Below, one piece after another: positions 17,568 through 27,184 of a DNA stretch of 64,000 nt (the stretch's first letter is position 1; each line of letters starts with the position of its first letter). Under the pieces are notes generated by a model. It searched no databases and was not told where the DNA came from. It saw only the letters and a program-made list of their open reading frames with translations. The stretch is from Rhodobacterales bacterium (GTDB lineage Bacteria > Pseudomonadota > Alphaproteobacteria > Rhodobacterales > Rhodobacteraceae), in assembly GCA_002748265.1 (NCBI GenBank), contig PDRY01000012.1, positions 1-64,000 on the forward strand, read 5' to 3'. A program made the position numbers and the translations under genes.

Positions 17568-19646
17568 ATGAGCGACCAAGTCAACGAAGTCGTACGGATC
17601 GAAACGATAGGACGGGTCGGGCTCATCGTGCTCGACAATCCGCCGGTGAACGCGGCCAGCCTCGCCCTGCGGCAGGGCATCCTGGGCGGATTGGAGCGGC
17701 TGGAGGGCACGGTGGATGTCATCGCGCTTTACGCCGAAGGGCGCACCTTCGTCGCGGGGGCCGACATTCGCGAATTTGGCGGCAAGCTCGAGGAGCCCTT
17801 GCTCCCCGCGCTGATCGCCCGGATCGAGGCCAGCGAAACCCCTGTTGTCGCCGTGATCCACGGCACCGCGCTTGGTGGCGGGCTTGAACTCGCCCTGGGC
17901 TGTCACGCCCGCGTGGCGGTGCCCGCGGCCCGGATGGGGCTGCCGGAAATCCACCTTGGGATCTTCCCCGGTGCCGGCGGCACTCGGCGTGCGCCCCGGC
18001 TGGCGGGGATCAAGGCGACGCTCGATCTGATCTTGTCCGGGCGCCAGATCACCGCGCCCGAAGCGCTTGACCTGGGGCTGGTGGACCAGCTGATCGACGC
18101 GGCCCCGCGCGACGCGGCGCTTCACGCTGCGCAGGCTGTTCTGGACGGCGATCTGAAGACCCGCCGCACCGGCGATCTGACCGTGACGCCCGACGAAGAG
18201 GCGCTTGCCGCCGCACGTGCGCAGGCCGCGCGCACCCCCGCCTTGATCGCGCCGCCCAAGGCGATCGACGCCATCGCGGCCTCCCCCGGGCCGATGGCGG
18301 ACGGGCTGGCCCGGGAATGGGATCTGTTCCTGGAATGCCTTGCCCATCCGCAAAGCCGCGCGCTGATCCACGCATTCTTCGCGGAACGTCAGGTCAGCCG
18401 GGTGCCCGAGAGCCACGCCGTCCCCCGCGAGATCAACGCCTGCGGCGTAATCGGCGGCGGCACCATGGGCTCCGGCATTGCCACGGCGATGCTTCTGGCC
18501 GGGCTGCCCGTCACCTTGATCGAACAAAACCCCGAAGCAGCCAACCGCGCGCGCAAGGTGATCGCGGACAATCTTGATGGCGCCGTGCGGCGCGGCAAGA
18601 TGAGCCCCGAAAAGCGCAAGCAGGTCAGCCTTGCCACCGCCGCCGATCTGGACGCTCTGGACCGCGTGGACCTGATCGTCGAAGCCGTGTTCGAAGAGAT
18701 GGACGTCAAGAAGTCCATCTTCCGCGCGCTTGACCAGATTGCAAAACCAGGGGCCGTTCTGGCCAGCAACACCTCCTATCTCGACATTGACGAGATCGCA
18801 GCGGAAACCACACGGCCCCAAGATGTGATCGGCCTGCATTTCTTTTCCCCGGCCCATGTGATGCGGCTGCTGGAGGTCGTCGTCGCGGACAAGACCGCGC
18901 CCGAAGTGACCGCCACGGGGTTTGCACTCGCCAAGCGACTGCGCAAGATCGCGGTGCGCGCCGGGGTCTGCGACGGGTTCATCGGCAACCGCATCCTGCG
19001 GGCCTATGGGGCCGCCTGCGAAGGGCTGCTGCTGGATGGCGCAACGCCGCAGCAAGTGGACCGCGCGCTCGAAGCCTGGGGCTTTGCCATGGGGCCGTTC
19101 TCCGTCTTTGATCTGGCGGGGCTGGACATCGGCTGGGCCACGCGCAAACGGCGCGCCGCAACGCGCGATCCCGCCGCCCGGCAGCTCGACCTGCCCGACC
19201 GCATCTGCGAGGCGGGGCGTTTCGGACGCAAGACCGGGCGGGGATACTACCTCTACGAGGACGGCCAGCAGAGCGAAGACCCGGAGGTCATCGCCTGGCT
19301 CGAGGAAGAGCGCGCCGCCAAGGGGATCACCCCCCGCCCCTTCACCGACGAAGAGATCCAGGATCGCGCCCTGACGGCGATGATCGCAGAAGGCGCTCGC
19401 GTGATCGACGATGGCGTCGCGCTCGCCCCGGTCGATATCGATGCGGTCTATCTCTTTGGGTATGGCTTCCCGCGCCATCGCGGCGGGCCGATGTACCAGG
19501 CCGATCTGATCGGCCCTGACACGCTTGCCGCCCGCATTCGCAGCTACGCGCCTGGCGATCCCGCCTTCTGGCGCGTGCCCCCCGTCGTCGATGACATGGC
19601 CCGCACGGGCCGCAGCTTTGCCGATCTGAACAAGGAACGTGCCTGA
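17568..19646 (+). CDS. Bifunctional enoyl-CoA hydratase / 3-hydroxyacyl-CoA dehydrogenase (FadJ/FadB type)
   Basis: A 692-residue multifunctional beta-oxidation enzyme. Residues about 10-200 are a crotonase domain with GADIREF and GGGLELALG and GLPEIHLG, each holding one catalytic glutamate. Residues about 290-470 bind NAD (GVIGGGTMGSGIA), and the catalytic HFFSPAHVM follows; the rest is the two-part C-terminal dehydrogenase domain. It hydrates 2-enoyl-CoA and oxidises the L-3-hydroxy product. First gene of a three-gene operon; its stop overlaps the next ATG (TGATG). A clear AGGGG ribosome binding site precedes the ATG. Confidence 0.94.
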   Translation: MSDQVNEVVRIETIGRVGLIVLDNPPVNAASLALRQGILGGLERLEGTVDVIALYAEGRTFVAGADIREFGGKLEEPLLPALIARIEASETPVVAVIHGTALGGGLELALGCHARVAVPAARMGLPEIHLGIFPGAGGTRRAPRLAGIKATLDLILSGRQITAPEALDLGLVDQLIDAAPRDAALHAAQAVLDGDLKTRRTGDLTVTPDEEALAAARAQAARTPALIAPPKAIDAIAASPGPMADGLAREWDLFLECLAHPQSRALIHAFFAERQVSRVPESHAVPREINACGVIGGGTMGSGIATAMLLAGLPVTLIEQNPEAANRARKVIADNLDGAVRRGKMSPEKRKQVSLATAADLDALDRVDLIVEAVFEEMDVKKSIFRALDQIAKPGAVLASNTSYLDIDEIAAETTRPQDVIGLHFFSPAHVMRLLEVVVADKTAPEVTATGFALAKRLRKIAVRAGVCDGFIGNRILRAYGAACEGLLLDGATPQQVDRALEAWGFAMGPFSVFDLAGLDIGWATRKRRAATRDPAARQLDLPDRICEAGRFGRKTGRGYYLYEDGQQSEDPEVIAWLEEERAAKGITPRPFTDEEIQDRALTAMIAEGARVIDDGVALAPVDIDAVYLFGYGFPRHRGGPMYQADLIGPDTLAARIRSYAPGDPAFWRVPPVVDDMARTGRSFADLNKERA

Positions 19647-20833
19647 TGGATCTGACCTACACCCAAGAAGAGCAAGCCTTCCGCGAGGAGGTGCGCCGTT
19701 TCTTCGCTGAGAAAATGCCCAAGGACATCGCGGAGAAGGTACGCACACGCCGGACAACCAACCGCGAGGATATGCTCCGCTACCACGCGCTTCTGAACGA
19801 ACAGGGCTGGCTGGCTCAGACCTGGCCCAAGGAGTACGGCGGCGCCGAATGGAGCCCCGTGCAGCGGCACATCTTCGAAGAAGAGGCCTGCGCCGCCCAC
19901 GGCCCCCGCGTGGTGCCGTTCGGGCTCTATATGCTGGGCCCGGTGCTGTTGAAGTTCGGCACCGAAGAACAGCGGCAGGCGATCCTGCCCCGGATCCTCT
20001 CGGGCGAGGACTGGTGGTGCCAGGGCTATTCCGAACCGGGCGCAGGTTCGGATTTGGCAAGTCTCAAGACCAAAGCGGTGCGTGAGGGTGATCACTACAT
20101 CGTAAATGGTCAAAAGACCTGGACGACCCTGGGCCAGCACGCCGACAAGATCTTCTGCCTTGTGCGCACAAAGAGCGATGGCAAGCCGCAAGAAGGGATC
20201 TCCTTCCTGCTGATGGATATGGACATGCCGGGGGTCGAGCTGCGCCCGATCAAGCTGATCGAAGGCGGGCATGAGGTGAACGAGGTCTTCTTCACCGATG
20301 TGAAGGTGCCGGTCGAAAACCTCGTGGGCGAGGAAAACCAAGGCTGGACCATCGCGAAATTCCTGCTGGGCCATGAGCGCACGAACATCGCCGGGGTCGG
20401 CTTTTCGATGGAAGCCTTTGAGCAGACCGTCGCCCTGGCGCGCTCCACCATGCGCGATGGCCGCCGCCTGATCGACGATCCGCTCTTTGCGGCGCGTCTG
20501 GCGCGGGTCCAGATCGATCTGGAGGCCATGAAGATCACCAATCTTCGGATGCTGGCCAATGCCGCGAAAGGCGGCGCGCCCGGTGCGGAAGCGTCGATGA
20601 TGAAGATCAAGGGCACCATCGTGCGGCAGGAGATCAACGATCTCGCCCGCCGCGCGCTTGGCCCCGCAGCGGCGCCGTTCCCGCTCGATGAGCTGGCCAA
20701 CACCCTGCCCGCGCCCGACGCCCATCAGCGCAACACCGCGAGCTATTTCAACAATCGCAAGATTTCGATCTTTGGCGGATCGAATGAAATTCAGCGCAAT
20801 ATCCTGACGAAAACCCTGATGGGAGGCCGCTAA
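19646..20833 (+). CDS. Acyl-CoA dehydrogenase (PimC-like large subunit type)
   Basis: A 395-residue FAD-dependent acyl-CoA dehydrogenase. The middle domain carries GYSEPGAGSDLASLKTKAV and GQKTWTT, typical FAD/substrate segments, and the C-terminal helix domain ends with KISIFGGSNEIQRNIL, the conserved FAD-binding tail. It is co-translated with the FadJ-type gene and followed after one base by a second, more divergent acyl-CoA dehydrogenase. Such adjacent pairs often form hetero-oligomers (pimeloyl-CoA and steroid side-chain dehydrogenases). The substrate is unknown. Confidence 0.9.
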   Translation: MDLTYTQEEQAFREEVRRFFAEKMPKDIAEKVRTRRTTNREDMLRYHALLNEQGWLAQTWPKEYGGAEWSPVQRHIFEEEACAAHGPRVVPFGLYMLGPVLLKFGTEEQRQAILPRILSGEDWWCQGYSEPGAGSDLASLKTKAVREGDHYIVNGQKTWTTLGQHADKIFCLVRTKSDGKPQEGISFLLMDMDMPGVELRPIKLIEGGHEVNEVFFTDVKVPVENLVGEENQGWTIAKFLLGHERTNIAGVGFSMEAFEQTVALARSTMRDGRRLIDDPLFAARLARVQIDLEAMKITNLRMLANAAKGGAPGAEASMMKIKGTIVRQEINDLARRALGPAAAPFPLDELANTLPAPDAHQRNTASYFNNRKISIFGGSNEIQRNILTKTLMGGR

Positions 20834-20834
20834 C

Positions 20835-21902
20835 ATGGACTTCACCCCCACCGAAGACCGCCGGATGCTGGCGGACAGCCTCTCGCGTTTTCTGGCCGAC
20901 ACCTGCCCGCTCGATGCGCGCAAGTCCAAGGCCTATGACGCGCCGTTCCACGATCCGGCCGCCTTTGCCGGACTGGCTGAGCTGGGCGCTCTCATGGCGC
21001 TTGCTCCGGAATCGGCAGGCGGCATGGGCGGCGCCGGTTTCGACATCGCCACCGTGTTCGAAGAGCTGGGCCGCGTGGTCTGCCCCGAGCCGATCCTGCC
21101 CGTCGCCATGGCGGTGCCGCTGTTCCTGGCCGGTGATGCCGATCTGGACCCCGTGTTCTCGGGCGAGACCCGCCTCGCCATCGCCATCGGAGAGCCCGAG
21201 GCCCCCTGGTCGCTCGATCACCTCGCCACTGCGGCGGTGAAGGGCGCTGAGGGCTGGCAGCTCACGGGCCGCAAATCGCTGGTCTATGGCGCCAATGATG
21301 CCGATACGATCCTGGTCGTGGCCCGTGTGCCGGACGGGTTGGCCACGTTCAGCGTGAAGGCCACTGATGCCGAGCTGACCGGCTATGGGCTCATGGATGG
21401 CGGCGGCGCGGCGGAGCTGTTCCTCGACAACACTCCCGCCACGCTGCTTTGCACCGGGGACGGGCCGGTGAAGGACGCGCTTGCCCGCGGCCGTCTGGCG
21501 CTCTGCGCCGAGGCGCTTGGCGCGATGCAGACGGCGCAGGCTTACACCATGGACTATCTCGGTGCGCGCAAGCAGTTCGGCGTGCCCATCGGCAGCTTTC
21601 AGGCGCTTCAGCACCGCATGATCGACATGATGATCGAGATCGAACAGGTCCGCTCCATCGTGACGCTCGCCGCCGACCGGCTGGATACGGAGGCCCGCGA
21701 TCACACGATTGCCATGGCCAAATCCCTGACCGGGCGGGTGTGCCGCCATGTGGCCGAAGAAAGCATTCAGATGCATGGCGGGATCGGCATGACCTGGGAG
21801 GCCGATATCAGCCACGTGGCCAAGCGGCTCACGCTGATCGACGCCCAGCTCGGGGACGAGGATTTCCACCTCTCCACGGTGATGACCGCGCTTCAGGCGT
21901 GA
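20835..21902 (+). CDS. Acyl-CoA dehydrogenase (PimD-like small subunit type)
   Basis: A 355-residue acyl-CoA dehydrogenase family protein, shorter and more divergent than its partner. It has the C-terminal helical domain with ARKQFGVPIGSFQALQHR and the tail QMHGGIGMTWEADISH. The central beta domain is degenerate relative to the partner, with a less typical FAD segment. In paired dehydrogenases of this kind only one subunit supplies the base while both build the FAD site, so this may act as an obligate partner. Last gene of the operon; it converges on iclR. Confidence 0.87.
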   Translation: MDFTPTEDRRMLADSLSRFLADTCPLDARKSKAYDAPFHDPAAFAGLAELGALMALAPESAGGMGGAGFDIATVFEELGRVVCPEPILPVAMAVPLFLAGDADLDPVFSGETRLAIAIGEPEAPWSLDHLATAAVKGAEGWQLTGRKSLVYGANDADTILVVARVPDGLATFSVKATDAELTGYGLMDGGGAAELFLDNTPATLLCTGDGPVKDALARGRLALCAEALGAMQTAQAYTMDYLGARKQFGVPIGSFQALQHRMIDMMIEIEQVRSIVTLAADRLDTEARDHTIAMAKSLTGRVCRHVAEESIQMHGGIGMTWEADISHVAKRLTLIDAQLGDEDFHLSTVMTALQA

Positions 21903-21909
21903 TCTTGAG

Positions 21910-21932
21910 GGGCGGCGCCCGGCGCGCCGCCC
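21910..21932. terminator. Hairpin between the converging acyl-CoA operons
   Basis: GGGCGGCGC (21910-21918) pairs with GCGCCGCCC (21924-21932) around a five-base loop, in the 36-base gap between the two stops. No strong T-tract on either side, so it is a modest bidirectional terminator candidate. Confidence 0.5.
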
Positions 21933-21938
21933 GCTCTC

Positions 21939-22709
21939 TTAGGCTTGCCGGGACAGTTCCTGCGCGGCGGCCATCATGCGCGGGGCATATTGCTCCATCA
22001 GCTCATCGGGGCTCAGCAGGAACCCCGGCCCCCCGACATTGAGCCCATAGATCCGGTCACCGTTGAGCGATCGGATCGGCACGGCGATGCCGTTGATTTC
22101 GGGGCGCCAGGCGCCAAAATCACGCGTCACGCCATATTCGGCAAATTCCGCCCGCGCTCTCTCGATCTGGGCGTTGGCCTCATCCAGCGTCTCCGGCGCC
22201 TCTGCCCGGACCACCTCGCGCAGGTATTCCAGCTCCATGTCGTTCATCCCGCAGATGAGCGCGCGGCCCAGCGACGAGGTGAACATGGGCACCCGCGCGC
22301 CCACCCGCACCGTCAGCGATACCGCCTCTTTCGAGCTGCGCACGGCCATGCAGACCGCATCGAGCTTGTGGCGCTCACCCAGGCTGCAGGTGACATGGGT
22401 GTTGGGGCCTTCGCACAAGCGGATCATCGCCTCCGCCGCGCGTTCCGCGATGTCGAGCCCGGACAGCACGCCGTAGCCCAAGGCCAAAACCCCCGGCCCC
22501 AGCCGATACGCGCCCGAGGCCTTCACCAGCACCAGATAATCGAGCCGGCACAGCGTATAGGTCAGGCGGCTGACCGTCGGCTTGGGCAGCCCGGTGCGCG
22601 CCGCGATCTCGGTGTTGGAGAGCTCAACCTCGTTGGGCCGAAAACAGCGCAGCACATCCAAACCCCGTGCCAGAGCGGTCACGAAATTGCGGTCTTCGGT
22701 GTCTTCCAT
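21939..22709 (-). CDS. IclR-family transcriptional regulator
   Basis: A 256-residue regulator. Residues about 10-70 form the winged helix-turn-helix (ELSNTEIAARTGLPKPTVSR is the HTH core), and residues about 80-250 form the IclR effector-binding GAF-like domain, including SSLGRALICGM. The effector is likely an acyl-CoA or related acid of the pathway. It is the last gene of the eight-gene minus-strand operon, five bases after the kinase gene, so it would be autoregulated through the boxes at 29383-29417. I use the ATG at 22709; an upstream GTG adds one residue. Confidence 0.92.
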   Translation of the reverse strand: MEDTEDRNFVTALARGLDVLRCFRPNEVELSNTEIAARTGLPKPTVSRLTYTLCRLDYLVLVKASGAYRLGPGVLALGYGVLSGLDIAERAAEAMIRLCEGPNTHVTCSLGERHKLDAVCMAVRSSKEAVSLTVRVGARVPMFTSSLGRALICGMNDMELEYLREVVRAEAPETLDEANAQIERARAEFAEYGVTRDFGAWRPEINGIAVPIRSLNGDRIYGLNVGGPGFLLSPDELMEQYAPRMMAAAQELSRQA

Positions 22710-22714
22710 CACGC

Positions 22715-23737
22715 TTACCCTTGCGCAGCCTCAAGCCCGCCCGCCGCCAGCACGGGCACGAACGCGCCCAGTTCCATGCCCCGCTTGGGATCAGAAGCAT
22801 TCCCGTCCAGGGCCCGCTTCTTCACCCCTTGCAGGATGGCCGCCATACGGAAGGCGCAGAAAGCTACGTAAAACCCGAAATTCGCCGGAAGCGCCAGCCC
22901 GCTTTCGCGCGCATAGGTCTCAAGGAACGCGCCATCGGACATGAGCCCTTCGGCCTTGCGGTCCACCCCCGCGAGCCCGCGCCCCTGCCGCCCCGGAGGC
23001 ATCTGCCACTGCATGATGACCCCCGCCAGATCGGCATAGGGATGGCCCAGGGTGGACAGCTCCCAATCCAGCACCGCCGCACAGCGAGGGCCGTCGGGGG
23101 TGAAGATCATATTATCGATCCGGTAGTCGCCGTGAACCAGCGTGACCCGCCCGTCATCCTCGGGACAGTCCGCATCCATGACGGAGATCAGCTCTTCCAT
23201 GGGCGCGACGGTCTCGGTCTCACTGGCGCGGTATTGCTTGATCCAACGATCAATCTGGCGCCGGAAATAATTGCCCTGAGGGCCGTAATCCGACAGGCCA
23301 AGCGTTTCCAGATCGACAGCGTGGATCGCGGCCAGCACCCGCGCCATCTCGGCCTGGATGGCTTGGCGGTCGTCCCGCGCCAGTTCAGGCAGGCGCGGAT
23401 CGTCGAAATTGCGGCCCTCCACGGCATCCATCAGATAGAAAGACGAGCCGATCACGGCATCGTCCTCGCACAGAAGATGCACTTGGGCGACCGGCACATC
23501 GGTCCCGGCCAAGGCACGCTGCACGCGAAATTCCCGGTCCACCGCATGGGCGGATTTCAAAAGCGCCCCCGGCGGCTTGCGGCGCAGAACATAGTCCCCC
23601 GCCGCCGAGGTGATGCGATAGGTCGGATTGGACTGCCCGCCTGCGAATTTCTCCGCCGACAGCGCGCCGTCAAAGCCGGGAAGCCGCCCGTCCACCCAGG
23701 CGGCAACCGCGTTCAGATCCAGTGGCAGCGCTCCCAT
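22715..23737 (-). CDS. APH-fold phosphotransferase (ACAD10/11 N-domain or LvaA-like kinase)
   Basis: A 340-residue aminoglycoside-phosphotransferase-fold protein. Visible motifs are the N-lobe KFAGGQSNPTYRI, the catalytic loop VHGDYRIDNMIF and the metal-binding VLDWELSTLGHPYADLA. In eukaryotic ACAD10/ACAD11 this domain is fused to an acyl-CoA dehydrogenase and in Pseudomonas putida LvaA it phosphorylates 4-hydroxyacyl-CoA. Here it overlaps the acyl-CoA dehydrogenase gene upstream by one base (TGATG), the same pairing as separate proteins. Phosphorylation of a hydroxyacyl-CoA is therefore the likely role, by inference. Confidence 0.87.
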   Translation of the reverse strand: MGALPLDLNAVAAWVDGRLPGFDGALSAEKFAGGQSNPTYRITSAAGDYVLRRKPPGALLKSAHAVDREFRVQRALAGTDVPVAQVHLLCEDDAVIGSSFYLMDAVEGRNFDDPRLPELARDDRQAIQAEMARVLAAIHAVDLETLGLSDYGPQGNYFRRQIDRWIKQYRASETETVAPMEELISVMDADCPEDDGRVTLVHGDYRIDNMIFTPDGPRCAAVLDWELSTLGHPYADLAGVIMQWQMPPGRQGRGLAGVDRKAEGLMSDGAFLETYARESGLALPANFGFYVAFCAFRMAAILQGVKKRALDGNASDPKRGMELGAFVPVLAAGGLEAAQG

Positions 23738-24984
23738 CACGCGGGCTTCCGGTTGCCGCGATACTTGCGCAGCTCGGCCCGCGCCACCTGGCGGCGGTGC
23801 ACGGCATCGGGACCGTCGGCAAAGCGCAAAGTCCGCAGGTTGGTATACATCCGCCACAGCGGCGTGTCCTGACTGATCCCGCTGCCGCCATGGACCTGCA
23901 TCGCCTCGTCCACGACCTTGCAGGCCATCAGGGGCGCCACGACCTTGATCTGGCTGATCCAGGGCTGTGCCTCGCGCACACCTGCGGTGTCCATCATCCA
24001 GGCGGCCTTCAGGCACAACAGCCGCGCCTGCTCGATCTCCATCCGGGCATTGGCGATGATGTCGTAATTCGCGCCCAGCTCGGCCAGCGGCTTGCCAAAG
24101 GCGGTGCGGCTGACGGCGCGTTCACAAAACAGCGTGAGCGCCTTTTCCGCAAGCCCGATGGCGCGCATGCAGTGGTGGATGCGCCCGGGTCCAAGCCGCC
24201 CCTGCGCGACTTCAAAGCCCCGGCCCACGCCGAGGATCACGGCGCTATCGGGGACCCGCACATCGGTGAACCGCATATGCATATGCCCGTGCGGAGCGTC
24301 GTCCTGACCGAACACGTGCATGGGGCGCAGAATCTCGATCCCCGGCGTGTCGGCGCCCATCACGAACATCGTGTGCTGCGCGTGCTTGTCGGCCTCGGGA
24401 TCGGTCTGGGCCATGACGATATAGACCTTGCAGCGCGGATCGCCCGCGCCGCTGATCCAGAACTTTTCGCCATTGAGCACCCAGTCATCGCCCTCCTTGC
24501 GCGCCTCAAGCGCAATATTGGTGGCGTCGGAGGAGGCAACCCCCGGCTCCGTCATCACATAGGCGGAACGGATGTCGCCTTCGAGAAGGCCGGGCAGCCA
24601 TTCGGCCTTGTGCGCGTCCGATCCGTAGCGTTCCAGCACCTCCATATTACCCGTATCGGGAGCCGAGCAGTTGAACACTTCTGCCGCGAGAGGCTCCTTG
24701 CCCATTTCCTCGGCCAGATAGGCGTATTCGACCGTGCTCAGGCCAAAGCCGCGCTCACTGTCGGTCAGCCAGAAATTCCACAGGCCGCGCTCCTTGGCCT
24801 TCGCCTTGAGCCCGTTGAGAATTTCGAGCTGCCGCTCCGTGTGCTGGAAGCGGTCGCCCGAGGGATGCTTGCCCACCTCTTCCTCGAATTCGTCGCAGAC
24901 CGGTGCGATGTCTTCTTCGATCATCTGGCGCACATCGGCCAGAAGCGGCTCAAGCCGCGCGGTGATCCCCAGATCCATGCTCAT
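23737..24984 (-). CDS. Acyl-CoA dehydrogenase family protein (ACAD10/11 or LvaC-like)
   Basis: A 415-residue acyl-CoA dehydrogenase with MTEPGVASSDATNIALEA and GEKFWISGAGD in the beta domain, RTAFGKPLAELG in the helical domain, and MQVHGGSGISQDTPLWRMY near the end. Overall it resembles the dehydrogenase half of ACAD10/ACAD11. In the Lva pathway the matching enzyme acts on a 4-phosphoacyl-CoA. Its ATG overlaps the nitronate monooxygenase stop by four bases and its stop overlaps the kinase start, so the three are co-translated. Confidence 0.9.
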   Translation of the reverse strand: MSMDLGITARLEPLLADVRQMIEEDIAPVCDEFEEEVGKHPSGDRFQHTERQLEILNGLKAKAKERGLWNFWLTDSERGFGLSTVEYAYLAEEMGKEPLAAEVFNCSAPDTGNMEVLERYGSDAHKAEWLPGLLEGDIRSAYVMTEPGVASSDATNIALEARKEGDDWVLNGEKFWISGAGDPRCKVYIVMAQTDPEADKHAQHTMFVMGADTPGIEILRPMHVFGQDDAPHGHMHMRFTDVRVPDSAVILGVGRGFEVAQGRLGPGRIHHCMRAIGLAEKALTLFCERAVSRTAFGKPLAELGANYDIIANARMEIEQARLLCLKAAWMMDTAGVREAQPWISQIKVVAPLMACKVVDEAMQVHGGSGISQDTPLWRMYTNLRTLRFADGPDAVHRRQVARAELRKYRGNRKPA

Positions 24985-25979
24985 GTCTTGTTCCTCACGA
25001 TAGGCGCCATGCGGGCGCAGGCTTCACGGTATTCTCGGTCCAGGCGTGCCACAACATCGGCGGCGGGGCCGACGGATGTGACCGCGCCGATCCCCTGCCC
25101 GGCGCCCCAGATCTGGCTCCAGGCCTTGGGTTTTTCGCGGTCGGGGCCAAAGCTCATCGAGGAGGCATCCGCCGATGCAAGCGCCTCAGGGTCCAGCCCC
25201 GCGGCGCGGATCGACGGCGCCAGATAGTTCCCCGACACCCCGGTAAAGAGCGACGAGGTCACGATGTCCTCTGCGCTGCTATCCGCGATCATCTGCTTGT
25301 AATCGGGCAGCGCGTTGGCCTCATCGGTGGCGATGAAGGGCGATCCGCAATAGCCCAGATCGGCGCCCAGCACCTGCGCGGCCAGCAATGCCTCGCCGGT
25401 TGAGATCGCGCCCGACAAAAGCAGCGGCCCGTCGAACCATGTGCGGATCTCGCGGATCAGGGCGAAGGGCGATTGCGGCCCCGCGTGGCCGCCCGCCCCC
25501 GCCGCCACGGCGATGAGCCCATCGGCGCCCTTTTCGATCGCCTTGCGGGCAAAGCGGTTGTTGATGACATCATGCAGCGCAATGCCGCCGCAGCTATGAG
25601 CGGCGTCGTTCACCTCTTCGCGCGCGCCCAGGGACGTGATCCAGATCGGAACCTTGTGGCGGGCGCAGATCTCAAGATCGCGCTCCAGCCGGGTGTTGGA
25701 CCGATGCACGATCTGGTTCACCGCAAAAGGCGCGGCGGGGCTGTCGGGATGGGCCTGATTGTGGCGGTCCAGCTCTTCGGTGATCCGCGTGAGCCACAGA
25801 TCGAGCTGGACCGGATCCCCATCGGATTCGCGCGCATTGAGCGCGGGGAAAGAGCCGATGATCCCCGCCTTGCACTGGGCAATGACCAGCTCGGGCCCCG
25901 ACACGATGAACATGGGCGAGCCGACCAGAGGCAGGCGCACGCGGGTCAGGGCTTCGGGAAGGTTGGCGGCAAAACGCAT
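24981..25979 (-). CDS. Nitronate monooxygenase / 2-nitropropane dioxygenase family flavoprotein
   Basis: A 332-residue TIM-barrel FMN protein. PLVGSPMFIVSGPELVIAQC at the N-terminus and GADGLIAVAAGAGGHAG and GAISTGEALLAAQVLGAD in the middle form the FMN site. Family members oxidise nitronates, but those found inside acyl-CoA operons may act as enoyl-CoA reductases or isomerases, so the reaction is not certain. The start is the ATG at 25979, overlapping the thiolase stop (TGATG). Confidence 0.85.
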   Translation of the reverse strand: MRFAANLPEALTRVRLPLVGSPMFIVSGPELVIAQCKAGIIGSFPALNARESDGDPVQLDLWLTRITEELDRHNQAHPDSPAAPFAVNQIVHRSNTRLERDLEICARHKVPIWITSLGAREEVNDAAHSCGGIALHDVINNRFARKAIEKGADGLIAVAAGAGGHAGPQSPFALIREIRTWFDGPLLLSGAISTGEALLAAQVLGADLGYCGSPFIATDEANALPDYKQMIADSSAEDIVTSSLFTGVSGNYLAPSIRAAGLDPEALASADASSMSFGPDREKPKAWSQIWGAGQGIGAVTSVGPAADVVARLDREYREACARMAPIVRNKT

Positions 25980-27181
25980 CACAGGACCTCAAACAGGCCA
26001 GCGGCGCCCATGCCGCCGCCCACGCACATGGTGCAGACGACATAGCGCGCGCCGCGCCGTTTGCCTTCGATCAGCGCATGCCCCACCATCCGCGCGCCCG
26101 ACATCCCATAAGGATGGCCGACGGAGATCGCTCCGCCGTTCACATTCAGCAGATCGCCCGGAATGCCCAGATAGTCCCGGCAATAGAGCACCTGCACCGC
26201 AAAGGCCTCATTGAGCTCCCACAGGCCGATATCGTCCATCGTCAGCCCGTGCTGCTTCAGCAGCTTCGGCACTGCATGGATTGGGCCGATCCCCATCTCT
26301 TCGGGGGCGAGCCCCGCAACCGCCATGCCGACATAGCGCCCCAAAGGCGCCAGCCCCCGGCGTTCGGCTTCACCGGCCTCCATGACCACGCAGGCAGAGG
26401 CGCCGTCGGACAACTGGCTGGCATTGCCCGCCGTGATCGCCGCGCCCTGGGCGATCAGCGCGCCACCCTTGAACACGGGTTGCAGCGATTGCAGCCCCTC
26501 AAGCGTCGTGCCGGGCCGGTTGCCCTCGTCCTTTTCCAACGTCACGGGCTGGTCCGACACCTCTCCGCTGGCCTTGTCTTGCACTTTTTTGACCGTGGGC
26601 AGGGGGACGATCTCATCGTCGAACTTGCCGGCCTCCTGCGCGGCAGCAGTGCGCTGCTGGCTTTGCAGAGCGTAATCGTCCTGCGCCTCACGGCTGATAC
26701 CATAGCGCTGCGCGACGACCTCGGCGGTCTCAAGCATCGACATGTAGATATGGGGCACTTGTTCCAGCAGCTTGGCGTCCGCGGCGCGGTGCAGGTTCAT
26801 GTGGGCGTTCTGGACAAGGCTCACGCTTTCCACGCCGCCCCCGACAGCGATCTGCATCCCGTCCACGATCACCTGCTTGGCGGCGGTGGCGATCGCCATC
26901 ATGCCCGACGCACATTGCCGATCGACGCTCATGCCCGACACGCTCACCGGCAGCCCAGCCGCCAGAGCCCCCTGCCGCGCGATGTTGCTGCCGGTCGATC
27001 CCTGCTGAAGCGCGGCGCCTACGATCACGTCCTCGACCTCGGCGCCCTCCAGCCCCGCACGGGACACGGCATGTTTGATCGCATGGCCGATCAGCTGCTG
27101 GGCCTGGGTGTCATTGAAAGCCCCGCGATAGGCGCGGCCAATCGGAGTGCGGGCAGTCGAAACAATTACGGCATCACGCAT
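25979..27181 (-). CDS. Acetyl-CoA acyltransferase (thiolase)
   Basis: A 400-residue thiolase that cleaves 3-ketoacyl-CoA with CoA, the last step of a beta-oxidation round. The nucleophilic cysteine lies in [12 protein letters not shown] (about residue 90); NEAFA, the GHPYG histidine and the C-terminal [10 protein letters not shown] with the second catalytic cysteine are all present. It sits in the middle of the minus-strand operon, three bases after the MFE-2-like dehydrogenase and overlapping the flavoprotein gene downstream. Confidence 0.95.
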   Translation of the reverse strand: MRDAVIVSTARTPIGRAYRGAFNDTQAQQLIGHAIKHAVSRAGLEGAEVEDVIVGAALQQGSTGSNIARQGALAAGLPVSVSGMSVDRQCASGMMAIATAAKQVIVDGMQIAVGGGVESVSLVQNAHMNLHRAADAKLLEQVPHIYMSMLETAEVVAQRYGISREAQDDYALQSQQRTAAAQEAGKFDDEIVPLPTVKKVQDKASGEVSDQPVTLEKDEGNRPGTTLEGLQSLQPVFKGGALIAQGAAITAGNASQLSDGASACVVMEAGEAERRGLAPLGRYVGMAVAGLAPEEMGIGPIHAVPKLLKQHGLTMDDIGLWELNEAFAVQVLYCRDYLGIPGDLLNVNGGAISVGHPYGMSGARMVGHALIEGKRRGARYVVCTMCVGGGMGAAGLFEVL

Positions 27182-27184
27182 AGG

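Noticed and set aside
17394-20060. An 888-codon minus-strand open frame opposite the FadJ-type gene
   Set aside because: It overlaps conserved coding sequence on the other strand and has no motif of its own.
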